Translations under genes and position numbers: made by a program | Shown: one piece after another, positions 18,131 to 28,301 of the stretch | Numbering within the stretch: the stretch's first letter is position 1 | Layout: the number at the start of each line of letters is the position of its first letter | Notes under the pieces: generated by a model | Seen by the model: the letters and a program-made list of their open reading frames with translations, nothing else | Databases searched by the model: none | Told to the model about the DNA's origin: nothing | Source of the DNA: Barthelona sp. PAP020 | Lineage: Eukaryota; Metamonada: BaSk clade | NCBI GenBank assembly: GCA_040182905.1 | Contig: JARQWU010000050.1 | Coordinates: 1-47,940 of the forward strand | Direction of reading: 5' to 3' | Length of the DNA stretch: 47,940 nucleotides

Positions 18131-19183
18131 ATGGAAATTCAGTCTTTGGTAGCTGTGATTCTTTCGGTTTTTTTTTGGGGAACAAATCAAGTTTTTAATA
18201 GATTTCCAGAGCTTGATAGTGTTCCATTTTATGTGATACATTTTTATAATACCCTGGGTAACTTCGCTGGCTTACCCATTTCTTTGCTTTTATCTTTGCG
18301 ATTCACCACAATTAGTGGACCTTTTGATTTTTTTGATGCTCCAGCAATAATTTCTGCAATTGTTTATCAAATTGTTGATTCGTTGAGTGTTTTTATTGTT
18401 AAAAATTTGGGACTGTGCAAAGGGATGTCTCTTTGGGCTGCTGGTACAATGATTTCATCAACAATTATTGGTCGGTTGAGAAATGAACCCTTATCAAAAC
18501 CTGTATATGTTCTTTTTGGAGGAACTGCATTGTGTGTCATAGGAGCATGTATTATATCAATGGTGAGACCAAAATTATATAATTCTGTGGAAGAAGACCC
18601 ATCTTCATCTGGTAAAGAATTAAAACCAATGCAAGAAATTACAATTACCGAAAACGTGGCAGTTGAACCTTCAGAAACTACATCTTCACCTGAAATTTCT
18701 CACAATGATGAAATGGAAAAAGAAAAATTTGTTCCCAATCCACTAAAAGGCTATATAGCGTTATTTTTTTTTTCTATTTTAAATTCTCTTATTTTTTTGC
18801 CCAGTATGTATTCTAAAGGCCCCATGGAATTTTTATGCACATTCTTTTTTTTCAATCCTCTATTTTCGTTTATATATCTGATTATTTTGTTTGTTTGGAA
18901 TAAGGAGCCTTTCAATTTTCGTTGGAATCTCAAAAAATGGCCCATTTTTTCAGGAGCTTGGTGGTGTGTTGCATTTATTGCTTCCCAATTTGCAATGAGT
19001 CCTAAATTATCAACCATGGGAATGTCTATTGGATTACCTTTGGTCAACACGCTTATCATAGTTTCTACTATTGCTGGTATTGTCTATTATCGGGAAATAC
19101 GTGGTATTGATATCTTTTTTGGTTTATTTGGAGTTTTAGTTATTTTAATTGGAGCTTTTGTCATGGCTTCAACGGCCACATAA
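18131..19183 (+). CDS. TMEM144-like DMT-superfamily transporter
   Basis: A 350-residue integral membrane protein with about ten predicted spans, the layout of drug/metabolite transporters. The first span has FFWGTNQVFNRF where TMEM144 proteins have a similar FGSN..P..KF segment, and the last spans end GIVYYREIRG, like their KEIKG. TMEM144 relatives are thought to move sugars or related small molecules, but the substrate here is unknown. A hydrophilic acidic loop (about 170-205) separates two five-helix halves. The start is ATG 18131, directly before the first span; the frame extends upstream only from a TTG. It converges on the PGAP1-like gene with about 220 bp between stops. Confidence 0.85.
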   Translation: MEIQSLVAVILSVFFWGTNQVFNRFPELDSVPFYVIHFYNTLGNFAGLPISLLLSLRFTTISGPFDFFDAPAIISAIVYQIVDSLSVFIVKNLGLCKGMSLWAAGTMISSTIIGRLRNEPLSKPVYVLFGGTALCVIGACIISMVRPKLYNSVEEDPSSSGKELKPMQEITITENVAVEPSETTSSPEISHNDEMEKEKFVPNPLKGYIALFFFSILNSLIFLPSMYSKGPMEFLCTFFFFNPLFSFIYLIILFVWNKEPFNFRWNLKKWPIFSGAWWCVAFIASQFAMSPKLSTMGMSIGLPLVNTLIIVSTIAGIVYYREIRGIDIFFGLFGVLVILIGAFVMASTAT

Positions 19184-19406
19184 ACAAAATTAATTTTTTT
19201 TTTGATTTTGCTCAGAACTTTTCATTTTTGAAATATTTTTCCCCATGCTTTTTCACAAATCAAATATGCTTTCACATCTTTCACTGGAATAAACTACTTT
19301 TTTTTATTTGAGAATTCAATTTAATATCAAAAGAAAAAAATTCAAAGTTAAAGATTTATAAAGAAAAAACTGGATTCATTCTTCAACTCTATGTCAACTA
19401 AAATGA

Positions 19407-21362
19407 CTAAAAGAAATGTATAATCAAACAAAGAACACACAGATTCACAGGGATTAATTGAATAAATGATAAAAATATCAAAGGACATATTGGAGAAACA
19501 TAACTGGAAAAAACAATCACTAGTAATTGAACAATTTGGTTAGGGAATGCAATAACATAACCATAAAAATAGAATTGAATAAGGTGACCAATTAAAGGTA
19601 CCACAGAAAAAATGATAAGAGCAATGGAAGAAACATATGGTTTAACTGCTTTTCTGAAATACATTGTGATATTAAATGCGATAAATACGCTAGCAACAAT
19701 TGTTTCATGAATATGTTTGGACATGAAATTGTTGAAGAGATATTCAGGCAAAAAAATTTGGAATTTTTTCGGATATTCAAAAAAGAAAGCACAAAGAATG
19801 CCAACAAAAATGAATAAACATGAGTAAAAGAGTTTTGAACTGATTATTATCATAATAACAAAATTAAAAGCAAAATAAAAAGATATGGCTAAGATTGATA
19901 AACAACAAATCTCTAAAATTGTTAAATTTTCTTGAGAAAATAAAAATGTTAAGTAATAAATAGGTAACGAAGAGAATACGAGACAATAATATTTTGATAA
20001 TCGTTTATTAAATAATTTATATCTGTTTTGACCAATAAACATAAGCAAAAGAACCATATTTGCTAAAACACCATGATGATTCATAAGTATAAAACCAATG
20101 GTTTGTAAAATATTCAACTTAATCACCAAACAATGGATTTCTTCTTTTGTTCCTTCTTCTACTATTTCTTTGCCATCATATATATACTCATAATTGCCCA
20201 CTTTATTCAACTTTCCTTTCGTAGCAGAATAAATTTCTTCTTTCTTTATAATGTTTTGTTGTTGATTCAAATACAAAACATCAAAAACCATAAACCTGTC
20301 AAAAGGAATGTTCAATTGAACATTGGTCATATTTTCATTCAAATAGATGACTTGCTTAAAGTAAGGTTTCTTCATCATAAACTTTGTTAATTCAACCTTT
20401 TCAATTTTCTCTTCTGATGTTCCTTCCCTCTTCATGTTTAAGAAACCTTTAATAACGTCAGAATATTCAGATTTAGAATAACTTTGCAAATAAAACATCA
20501 TTTCATCAATTAATTTGACAATTTCGTTGCACCATAAAATATGTTGATGCTCCATAGTTAAATTCAAAAGATCAATACTATCAAATATAAGAGTATTATC
20601 AAAAACATCAGCAAAACATGTTGAATAACTTATAGTTTTATCAGCAATGCCACCACAAAAGTTAACACGAGTAACTTTGTTAGTGAACTTAAAAAATTCA
20701 ACCATTCTTTTGTCAAATTTAAATACAGGAATATTTGGAGTTGCTAATGTAATCACCAAAGATGCATTTATTCTATTAGCCACTCTCATAGAAATGATAC
20801 CACCCATTGAATGTCCCATCATTATCACTTCTTGTTCAGGTGGATAATTGTTCAAAATTTCTTTAATAACTTCAAAAATATATTCTTCCTGATAAAAAAG
20901 CATCTCACCTGACAATCCATTGATAGCTTCATCAAAATCAAAAGCATAAAAGTCATATTGCGTTAAATTATCATAATCAAACGACAAATGTGATAAATCA
21001 CTGTCAATAATAAAACTTTCCACATCTGAATCTGAATATTTTCTTAATTTTGGATGAGATACCATTCTTGCAGCTTCAGAAGCTAAACTACGAACTTGTA
21101 ATCCAGATCCTCGATTTCCAGGAACAAAAAAAATGGGTATACCTGAAGGTTTAGATCCCAAAGTATGATAAGTTTCATCTTCTCTATATAAAAACGTGGA
21201 GCAACCTTTCTTTTGTTTTGTTAAATATAAAGGAAACTTATAAGGGTTCATAAATGTCATAGAACATTTAGAATTCACTGGTTCATATGAAAATGTTTCA
21301 AAAACGACATAACTTAGGAAAATTACACTCAAGACTACTGTTGCAAACTTTAATACAAACAT
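19407..21362 (-). CDS. PGAP1: GPI inositol-deacylase, PGAP1/Bst1 family
   Basis: An ER membrane lipase that removes the acyl chain from the inositol of newly made GPI anchors, which lets GPI proteins leave the ER. The 651-residue protein has an N-terminal signal-anchor (about 5-22), then CSMTFMNPYKFP and GIPIFFVPGNRGSGLQVRSL, both hallmarks of the family. The lipase serine motif GHSMGG is at 183-188 (nucleophile S185), followed by TLATPNIPVF. The C-terminal 250 residues hold about seven membrane spans. It is shorter than animal or yeast proteins (about 920), mainly in the luminal middle part. Its start codon is only about 84 bp from that of the divergent amino-acid transporter gene. It implies that this organism makes GPI-anchored proteins. 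Confidence 0.9.
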   Translation of the reverse strand: MFVLKFATVVLSVIFLSYVVFETFSYEPVNSKCSMTFMNPYKFPLYLTKQKKGCSTFLYREDETYHTLGSKPSGIPIFFVPGNRGSGLQVRSLASEAARMVSHPKLRKYSDSDVESFIIDSDLSHLSFDYDNLTQYDFYAFDFDEAINGLSGEMLFYQEEYIFEVIKEILNNYPPEQEVIMMGHSMGGIISMRVANRINASLVITLATPNIPVFKFDKRMVEFFKFTNKVTRVNFCGGIADKTISYSTCFADVFDNTLIFDSIDLLNLTMEHQHILWCNEIVKLIDEMMFYLQSYSKSEYSDVIKGFLNMKREGTSEEKIEKVELTKFMMKKPYFKQVIYLNENMTNVQLNIPFDRFMVFDVLYLNQQQNIIKKEEIYSATKGKLNKVGNYEYIYDGKEIVEEGTKEEIHCLVIKLNILQTIGFILMNHHGVLANMVLLLMFIGQNRYKLFNKRLSKYYCLVFSSLPIYYLTFLFSQENLTILEICCLSILAISFYFAFNFVIMIIISSKLFYSCLFIFVGILCAFFFEYPKKFQIFLPEYLFNNFMSKHIHETIVASVFIAFNITMYFRKAVKPYVSSIALIIFSVVPLIGHLIQFYFYGYVIAFPNQIVQLLVIVFSSYVSPICPLIFLSFIQLIPVNLCVLCLIIHFF

Positions 21363-21446
21363 AGTTTGTTGAAATTTGATATATCTTTCAAAAAAATCAG
21401 TAGGAGAATTTCGGTTCTTTTTTTATGTAATAAAAGAATTGAATTA

Positions 21447-22943
21447 ATGGCTGGTGCTAATATTAGTGGAACAATAACCCCATTTTCGGCATTTGCTTTG
21501 ATATTTAATTTGGTTGTAGGAATTGGAAGCATGACTTTGCCTTCACATTTTTTTGATGCTGGGCTTTTGCTATCAATTGTTTTTATATCATTTTTGTCTC
21601 TTATTTCATATATATCTGCTAGCTATGTTGTTGAATCCATGGCAATATGCAATGCTTTGAGTGTTTTTCAAAAGACACAAAAAAACAAAAAAAATTTATT
21701 TTCTTTCAAAGCCCAATCTGAATTCACAAATGAAAATGAAAATGAGAATATTTCTGATGGTGAAGAAGAAATTTTTGACATTGATAACGAAAAACAAAAT
21801 TCTCCATATGATTTACATGAAAAGTTTGAGTATTCCAGAATGGCAAACATGCTGTATGGTAAAAAGTTTCAAGTTTTTCACACTGTAATATTTGTTTTGT
21901 ATTTTTTAGGAGATTTAGCAATATACTCGGTTGGTGCTCCTCGCTCTTTTAAAACGTGGGATTGTTTCAAGGAATTTACCCTTTTTGGTATTGATTTTAG
22001 TGGTATGGGAGCAACTCGTGTTTTGTTAATTATTTTTGCTTGTATTGTACTTCCATTTGCAATGCTTGACATGAATAACACTCAAATCGTTCAAAGGATT
22101 ACTTTGGTTCTGAGAATAGGTGCTTTTTTCACAATGGTTGTAATTGGTTTAAAGAACTTTGTTGAACTGTGTTTTGCAGGTGAATATAAGTGGAGCAATA
22201 TCCCTCAAATGAACTTCCGTTCCATTCCTTTACTTTTAGGTCCTATGGTGTATTCCTTTATGTCTCATCATTCATTGCCATCCATGCTTACACCTGTCAA
22301 AGTCAATTCTAAAAGGATAGGTTGTTCAAAAGGTGAAAATATTAGAAAATTGTTAATTGGTGACTTTGTGCTCATTACTGTTTCTTATCTGTTGTTGTCA
22401 TCTTCAGCTTTATTGGCTTTCAGTGATCCTAAACTTCCTGATGTGTGCCCAATGACAAGCGGTACTGCATGTAAGATTCAAGAATTGTATTTTCAAAATT
22501 TTGCATCATTTTCTATTCGTCCCGTTGCTTTTTTTCTTGAAACTTTTCCTCTTATAGTATTTACAACTGTATGGCCTCTCATTGCAATCACATTGAAATC
22601 TAATATCAATCAGTTGTTACCACAATTAGGCAGCTGGGAAAAGTATCGTTCAATCATTTCCTTTTTGTTGGCAGTGATTCCTCCACTTGTTATTGCATTT
22701 TTTACAGACAATGTTGGATCTTTGGTGATGATTTCAGGAGGTTTTTGTGGTGTATTTATTCAATTTATATTTCCCACTTTATTTGTTCAAAGGGCAAGAA
22801 AATTAGCGAAAAAGGCAAATCTACCAAAAGAATTTAATAACACATATTTATCACCCTTTCAAGCGGATTTTTGGAACAAATTTATATTGACTTTTTCGTT
22901 TTTGATTATTCTTTCACAAATTTATAAGTTTTTTTGCAAATAA
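21447..22943 (+). CDS. Amino-acid transporter, AAAP/SLC38-type
   Basis: A 498-residue protein with about eleven membrane spans. The first span segment ISGTITPFSAFALIFNLVVG followed by GSMTLPSHFFDAG matches the start of the amino acid/auxin permease family, where unwound helix 1 binds substrate and sodium. An acidic cytosolic insert (about residues 72-130, rich in E, N and K) separates spans 2 and 3. LLLGPMVYSFMSHHSLPSML is the family's span-6 to loop pattern seen in SLC38 members. It likely moves neutral amino acids across the plasma or lysosomal membrane; specificity cannot be read. ATG 21447 is the first ATG; upstream codons start at TTG. It converges on the ankyrin gene that ends at 23094. 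Confidence 0.9.
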   Translation: MAGANISGTITPFSAFALIFNLVVGIGSMTLPSHFFDAGLLLSIVFISFLSLISYISASYVVESMAICNALSVFQKTQKNKKNLFSFKAQSEFTNENENENISDGEEEIFDIDNEKQNSPYDLHEKFEYSRMANMLYGKKFQVFHTVIFVLYFLGDLAIYSVGAPRSFKTWDCFKEFTLFGIDFSGMGATRVLLIIFACIVLPFAMLDMNNTQIVQRITLVLRIGAFFTMVVIGLKNFVELCFAGEYKWSNIPQMNFRSIPLLLGPMVYSFMSHHSLPSMLTPVKVNSKRIGCSKGENIRKLLIGDFVLITVSYLLLSSSALLAFSDPKLPDVCPMTSGTACKIQELYFQNFASFSIRPVAFFLETFPLIVFTTVWPLIAITLKSNINQLLPQLGSWEKYRSIISFLLAVIPPLVIAFFTDNVGSLVMISGGFCGVFIQFIFPTLFVQRARKLAKKANLPKEFNNTYLSPFQADFWNKFILTFSFLIILSQIYKFFCK

Positions 22944-23093
22944 ATCTTATGGGAAAAAAGTGAGATTTTGGCGTTTCCTTTGGAAACAATTTTAAAGGAT
23001 GGAAAATTCCCATGTTCACAAATTTGAGTATCATTGAAGAAAAAATGTAGTAAATTGTTGTGATCATTGGTTTTTTTTTGTCGAAAAATTCAT

Positions 23094-23969
23094 TCAAATG
23101 AGAGACAACAAAAAGACCACAATTTCATCATATCCTTCACTTTTGGCGATATTTAAGGCTTTATCTGAGATTTCTATCTTTTGATGACTGTATTGAACTA
23201 ACAACTTTATAATTTCAAAGTTTCCGAAATAACAAGATATTTCAAGAGGTTTACGTTCTCCTAAATTGACATTTACACCATATGTTAACAAAGCCTTCAC
23301 AATTGGCGCATTTTCATTTTCACAGGCAAGATATAACAGACTATTTCCATTAGAATCCATAATATCAAATGATTCAATGAAATTTTGAAAAACTTTCAGC
23401 ATTTCCATGTTGTTTTGCCGAACAACTTCACATAAAATGTGATCACCATTCATTAACGGAATGTTTGGATCTGCCCCTAAATTTAACAAAGCTAAGGCTG
23501 TTTTATTGAAGTTTTTAATGACAGAACCATGCAAAGGAGTTAATCCATCACTGAAATCCTTAATAGAACGTTTCGCATTAATATTAGCGCCATTCATGAT
23601 CAAATATTTAACTACCTCTGTATGACCTTTTTTACTGGCAATAAATAATGAAGTAGACTCATTATTATCCAAAATATCAATTTCGTCATTATTATATAAG
23701 GGTAATAACAATTTTAGGATCTCTATATGTCCTCTACAACAACAAGAATGAAGGGGCAACCTACCCCATCTTCCAGCTCTGACGTAAATATTCGGATTAA
23801 ATTTTAAACATTCTTTGATCAATTCAATATCACCGTTTTTAGCACCTATGTGAAGCTTTGTGTATCCTTTTTCGTCTATATCATTAACATTATCTTCAGA
23901 AATGTTCATTTTGAAATATTTGGGAATTTGGTTTCTTGAAAAACTTCTTTTCATTTTTATTTTTGTCAT
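23094..23969 (-). CDS. Ankyrin-repeat protein
   Basis: A 291-residue protein built almost wholly of ankyrin repeats (about seven, from residue 35 to the end). Units such as KGYTKLHIGAKNGDIELIKE and GLTPLHGSVI...NFNKTALALL show the pattern. In contrast to the ankyrin gene at 1019 the repeats are diverged from each other, so they are old. No other domain, signal or membrane segment. ATGs at 23969, 23954 and 23909 are all in frame before the first repeat. The first lies only 10 bp from the start of the divergent TEX264-like gene, so a later start is quite possible. Role: protein binding, partner unknown. Confidence 0.88.
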   Translation of the reverse strand: MTKIKMKRSFSRNQIPKYFKMNISEDNVNDIDEKGYTKLHIGAKNGDIELIKECLKFNPNIYVRAGRWGRLPLHSCCCRGHIEILKLLLPLYNNDEIDILDNNESTSLFIASKKGHTEVVKYLIMNGANINAKRSIKDFSDGLTPLHGSVIKNFNKTALALLNLGADPNIPLMNGDHILCEVVRQNNMEMLKVFQNFIESFDIMDSNGNSLLYLACENENAPIVKALLTYGVNVNLGERKPLEISCYFGNFEIIKLLVQYSHQKIEISDKALNIAKSEGYDEIVVFLLSLI

Positions 23970-23979
23970 TTAATTCAAT

Positions 23980-24704
23980 ATGATTGCAATTATTGGATTA
24001 GTCTTTTTAGCAGTGTTTGTTTTCTTATGGTATATGGGAGTATTTAGAAAAATTGAGATCAATGAATCATATGATTTTCCTGGTGGCTTAATTGCTTTTA
24101 AACCGTATGGATTTTTCTTTTGAATATTTTTAAACTAACTTTTTAAAGATTTGTTGGTCATCCTTCAACGATTTCAAAAACGATGGATGTTTTGTATGAA
24201 GAATTGATTGCAGTGAATTTGCCTGTACGATATGGTTTGGGAATTTATTTCACTAATCCTGCTGTCACACCAAAAGAAGAAAATTATGGAATTGCCGCAT
24301 GCACTTTTGATGAGACTTCAACAAATTTATCAGAAACTCTTTTGGAAAAAGGTTTTACCATCACAAGACTATCTCCTATTGAATCTTACAAATGCGATTT
24401 TCCTTTAAAAAACAAACTGAGTTTTATGTTTGCGGTTTTGAAAATATATGGAAAATTGGCCAAATTTATGAGTGCTAAGGAAAATGTTGAGATAGAGAGT
24501 TTGAATGAAAGACCTTCTTTTGAGTTATATACTGATAAGTTAATTTCTATTATGTTCCCTCATGATTCCCATACTTTTGATGATCTCAAAGAAATTGCTT
24601 TGAATTTTAAAGATAATTATTTTTCTGAAGATGCTGCATCTGATGATGATGATGATGATGATGTAGAAGAAGCGGAAGAAGAAGTTTCTGATCTTGATAA
24701 CTAG
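23980..24704 (+). CDS. TEX264: TEX264-like ER membrane protein, one intron
   Basis: Exons 23980-24104 and 24149-24704 give 226 residues. Exon 1 encodes an N-terminal membrane span (about 2-20) followed by a short cytosolic lead. The joined exons read GGLIAFKPFVGHPSTISKTM then DVLYEEL, GLGIYFTNPAVTP and NYGIAACTF, the GyrI-like (SOUL-type) domain of TEX264, in which animals have a matching YKxxxGxYxxxGxxF..A and GIYYDDP segment. In animals TEX264 is an ER-phagy receptor and DNA-repair adaptor. The tail is a run of D/E (about 205-226), like the acidic disordered tail of TEX264, but I see no clear LC3-interacting motif (W/F/Y-x-x-L/I/V). Without the intron the frame would start at 24183 and lack the membrane anchor. 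Confidence 0.82.
24105..24148 (+). other. 44-nt intron in the TEX264-like gene
   Basis: Starts GTATGG and ends ACTAACTTTTTAAAG. It contains an in-frame stop and restores the frame between a membrane-anchor exon and the conserved domain. The ACTAAC branch-site-like motif is nine nucleotides before the exon, as in the GST-like gene. Confidence 0.88.
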
Positions 24705-24953
24705 GCATGAATTGGTTAATTTGGACAAATTTTGTGTAATAAATATGTGAAAATTTTAAATTTTTGTTTTTAACCGAAAAAAAAAAGCCCAAATTGAATG
24801 AAGAGGAAGATTTTCAAGCGAGAAATTGATCCAATAAAAATTAATAACAAATTTTGCAAAAATTTATTTGTTCAAAAAAAAAATACACAAAAATCATTAA
24901 TCATAAATTTAAAACTTGAGACCAATTATTCATACTCTTTTTGTTGATAACAT

Positions 24954-27900
24954 TTAATAAATGTTTGATAGCTCAGAAATATAATTAACCAATGACTTTC
25001 TATTGTATCCCAATGCAACACTAATGATTTCTTGTAATGTACTGTCCAATAACAAGAAGCTTTCAATAACACCTCCATCGATACAATTAATTCGTTCTAT
25101 TTCCATGTTAGAGTCCAAATTTACATAACTTCTTGCTTGCTCAATATCTACTTCACCAGGAAGAGGTTTCAATTCAAGGATCTTCTTTTCCAATTTTTCT
25201 AACAATGAGTATAACTGGGGTGATAATGATTTATAACAAAAGAAAGCTCCGGACTGTCCTGTCATAATGAATTGAGGCATAAAGGAAAAATCCTTCGTGA
25301 TTTGGATATCTGTTTGAAATTCTTGAGACAATCCCCCCTTTAATAACACATTTATAGAATCACCAGTGTAAAAACATGTTAAAAAATGAAGGTATGAATC
25401 AGCTTTTTGTTCTTTTAAAAATGCTAGATTTCCACCACCACATACAAAACAGGAATCTTTGGACACAGCTAGAATTGCTGTTGAAAATTGAGGATTTCTT
25501 CCTTTTAAACTCGGTGTCAACTCTCCACTTTCCAAAAAATCTAGAGCAGTAACACCACCCAACAGATCACTAATAAACAAACGATTATCAATCAAAGAAT
25601 AATCTTGTGGTTGTCTCACAGTACTTGTGGTTTCAATGACACTTAACCGAGGATATTCAGGAGTTCCCTTTAAAATGAATTGATCCGCATGGCCTGATGT
25701 CAATACAATAATTCGGTTTTCATGTGTTAAAAGTTGTGCAGGTACTTCTTTCAAAGTCTTACTTAATAATAAATTGAAACTACTGTCACCAATCCAATAA
25801 ATATGTAAGCTACCCGAATTGTCATTAAGCAAACCACAACCAACAATTAAAATATCAAAGCCAAAAGCTTTTGATTTGGTTAAACACATAGGGACATGGT
25901 TCGAGGGTAAATTAACTTCAAATTGCTGAAGCAAAGTTGCTGAATCAATCAACCTTAATGTACCACCAATTATATGTCCTTTGTTAAAATGAACAAAACC
26001 AATTATGGTCTGAAAATCTCCATTGACTGTTTTATAAGTACAAATAGGATTTGGAGTTGCATCAAAATGATTTGCATGAAAATTAACCTTCTTACTTAAT
26101 CTAATACGGGTAATATTCAAATGGTTTTGTTCAATTGTTGAAAGATAATCATTAAATGGGGTAAAAAACCCATCATAACAACTCGGTAATGATAACTGAA
26201 ACATTGTTTTTCCACTGATATTGATAAGATACGAATCAATCCCTAGCACAATCACATAGTTCTTCTTATACATAAGAATCTCAAAAATATGTGATACATT
26301 TGTAAATTCACGACTAATTTTCATATTTTCATATAAAGTTATTGTGTTATCAGAATTATAAGTGATAAACATGGAATCATCTATGGTTTTCATCAATAAA
26401 CAGATACGATCCTTCCTACAATCTAAATCTTCCATTGCTTTAACCATCGTATCATCACCATACATCTCAATTTCATAAATATCATGAATAAAATCAGCGA
26501 AAATCAACCGATCATCAATAATCGTTAAAGATGAAATGGAAGAACCAAATTCAATTGTCTTATCAATTGTATCTCCTTGTCCATACAGAATTGTGCCTGC
26601 TACAGTATACATACACCACACATTCTTGTGGAATACACCACCGACAACGTACATTTCATCACAACTATCTTTAAAATTTTCAACACTACCAAGATCCACC
26701 ACATATCCTTCATCCAACATATACAACCCACGTGTGGTTATCATCAGCCCATCTTTATGAGCTGTATGAATTATTTCCTCAGGGAGTTCCAAATTATCAA
26801 TGTATGTAATTGTTGGTGTCGATGTGGATGGATTTTCCTGATTTTGAGACAATTTAACCAGTTGATTCCCTTCAATACCAGAAAATATCACACCAATAAA
26901 ATCATTAACAGCAACTCCAGTGTTCTTTAACGTTGTTTGCATCGTATCTTCTGCACCTGTTTCCATATTTTTGACAAGTTTTTTCTTCTCAATACTTTTT
27001 AGATCAACAAGATGACTTTTCATTGCTTTATTCTTTAGTTCAATTTCATCCACCAAATCTACCGTTGGTCCAGTTCTAATTGATCGTAAACTTCCATTGA
27101 AAGTGTTACAAGCAGCTAAAATACTTCCATTAGGCAGTCTTTGCAAACCAGTAACAGGGCCAAAATTTTCAAATGTCATTAACTCTTCAACTTTGCTGCC
27201 AATTTTTAATAACTTAGAATCGTTAAACTTGGAAGCTAAAAACAACAAGGAAGGAGTAAGCATCGTCAAATCACTTCCCACAATACCTTCATAACATACA
27301 TCATATGTTATTCTGGTAGAACTGACGTTGAGATGCAACACCTCACCAGTTTGATTGACTCCAAAAAATGTTGCCTCATCTCGTATTGTACGACTAGGTA
27401 CTCTTTGAACAAGGCTATGAATAAATGAAGGAGCTGGTGAACTTAAAATACAATGTCCTGAAGAGATAACAAACGAATGAGTGTCTGAACAACAAAGCAC
27501 AGTTTCCTCATCTTTTCCTATCAACGTCATGGATAAATTTCGATTTATTATATTATCAAGTCTAATAATTGTTGGTTCCCAAAGACCGTATTTCAGAAAG
27601 GTGACAGTTTTGTTACTAAACATGTACAAACAAGATGAAGTGGCTAGCATTGCCATTACTTGACTATGACGAGGAATTCTTCGGGCAACTTCCAGCAATT
27701 TATGTTGATTTGTCAATGTGATATAAAATATAACATGTTGATATACATAAATGAACAAATGCTTACCAGTAGGATCAAGTGTTATTAATGGTTTATCCAC
27801 TAAAGGATAACCAACATACCTATCATGTCCTGATTTTGCACGGGTTGTTATAGAATAATCATTTTCAAATTCCAAAATAAAATAATTGTGTCTTTCAGTC

Positions 27901-28181
27901 ATCACAAATAATAGATCTTTTTTGGGTGTTGCAATTACCTCAGCAATTAAAAATCCTCCAATAATTGGAATTGAAGCAACCGGAATCAAAGTCTCATTGG
28001 TTGAAGAAGAAATTGTTTGTGTTTGTGATTGCTGTTGTTGTAACCGATAAATATCAATATGAGTGTGGCGACATAATAATAAATTCGTAATTTGTTTGTT
28101 ACATAAGTTTGCGGTGAAAGAATTAATAATAGCTGTTGATTTTACAACAGTAGATACATAACCATATCGAATTTGAGACAT
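24954..28181 (-). CDS. DDB1: DDB1, UV-damaged DNA-binding protein 1 / CUL4 adaptor
   Basis: A large three-beta-propeller protein that links CUL4 ubiquitin ligases to their substrate receptors, in nucleus and cytosol. The 1075-residue product is close to the family's usual 1090-1140. The N-terminus MSQIRYGYVSTVVKSTAIIN, then KDLLFVMTERHNYFILEF and ITTRAKSGHDRYVGYPLVD, follow DDB1 closely. The C-terminus has GQSGAFFCYKSL and IDGGVIESFLLLDSTLQEI, matching DDB1's FIDGDLIESFLDI helical domain. CPSF160 and SF3b130 share the fold but not these N-terminal motifs. The start ATG at 28181 gives the canonical MS-Y-V terminus; the frame extends further only from a TTG. Divergent from 28302 with 120 bp between starts. 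Confidence 0.9.
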   Translation of the reverse strand: MSQIRYGYVSTVVKSTAIINSFTANLCNKQITNLLLCRHTHIDIYRLQQQQSQTQTISSSTNETLIPVASIPIIGGFLIAEVIATPKKDLLFVMTERHNYFILEFENDYSITTRAKSGHDRYVGYPLVDKPLITLDPTGKHLFIYVYQHVIFYITLTNQHKLLEVARRIPRHSQVMAMLATSSCLYMFSNKTVTFLKYGLWEPTIIRLDNIINRNLSMTLIGKDEETVLCCSDTHSFVISSGHCILSSPAPSFIHSLVQRVPSRTIRDEATFFGVNQTGEVLHLNVSSTRITYDVCYEGIVGSDLTMLTPSLLFLASKFNDSKLLKIGSKVEELMTFENFGPVTGLQRLPNGSILAACNTFNGSLRSIRTGPTVDLVDEIELKNKAMKSHLVDLKSIEKKKLVKNMETGAEDTMQTTLKNTGVAVNDFIGVIFSGIEGNQLVKLSQNQENPSTSTPTITYIDNLELPEEIIHTAHKDGLMITTRGLYMLDEGYVVDLGSVENFKDSCDEMYVVGGVFHKNVWCMYTVAGTILYGQGDTIDKTIEFGSSISSLTIIDDRLIFADFIHDIYEIEMYGDDTMVKAMEDLDCRKDRICLLMKTIDDSMFITYNSDNTITLYENMKISREFTNVSHIFEILMYKKNYVIVLGIDSYLINISGKTMFQLSLPSCYDGFFTPFNDYLSTIEQNHLNITRIRLSKKVNFHANHFDATPNPICTYKTVNGDFQTIIGFVHFNKGHIIGGTLRLIDSATLLQQFEVNLPSNHVPMCLTKSKAFGFDILIVGCGLLNDNSGSLHIYWIGDSSFNLLLSKTLKEVPAQLLTHENRIIVLTSGHADQFILKGTPEYPRLSVIETTSTVRQPQDYSLIDNRLFISDLLGGVTALDFLESGELTPSLKGRNPQFSTAILAVSKDSCFVCGGGNLAFLKEQKADSYLHFLTCFYTGDSINVLLKGGLSQEFQTDIQITKDFSFMPQFIMTGQSGAFFCYKSLSPQLYSLLEKLEKKILELKPLPGEVDIEQARSYVNLDSNMEIERINCIDGGVIESFLLLDSTLQEIISVALGYNRKSLVNYISELSNIY

Positions 28182-28301
28182 AATCAATAACTTATGACAG
28201 AAATGTGTAACTGTAAAGAATTGTATAAACAAGAAAACTTTTTTTTCCTATTCATTTCATCATTTTCAGATGATTTTTTGGGCGTTTGATAGTATTTATG
28301 T

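Noticed and set aside
20633-20690. ACTAAC followed by AAAG within the PGAP1-like gene (minus strand) as an intron
   Set aside because: The candidate intron would remove conserved coding sequence after the lipase serine motif, and the ACTAAC-to-AG spacing differs from the two good introns.
26536-26930. Open plus-strand frames inside DDB1
   Set aside because: Antisense to conserved DDB1 sequence, no start context and no domain.
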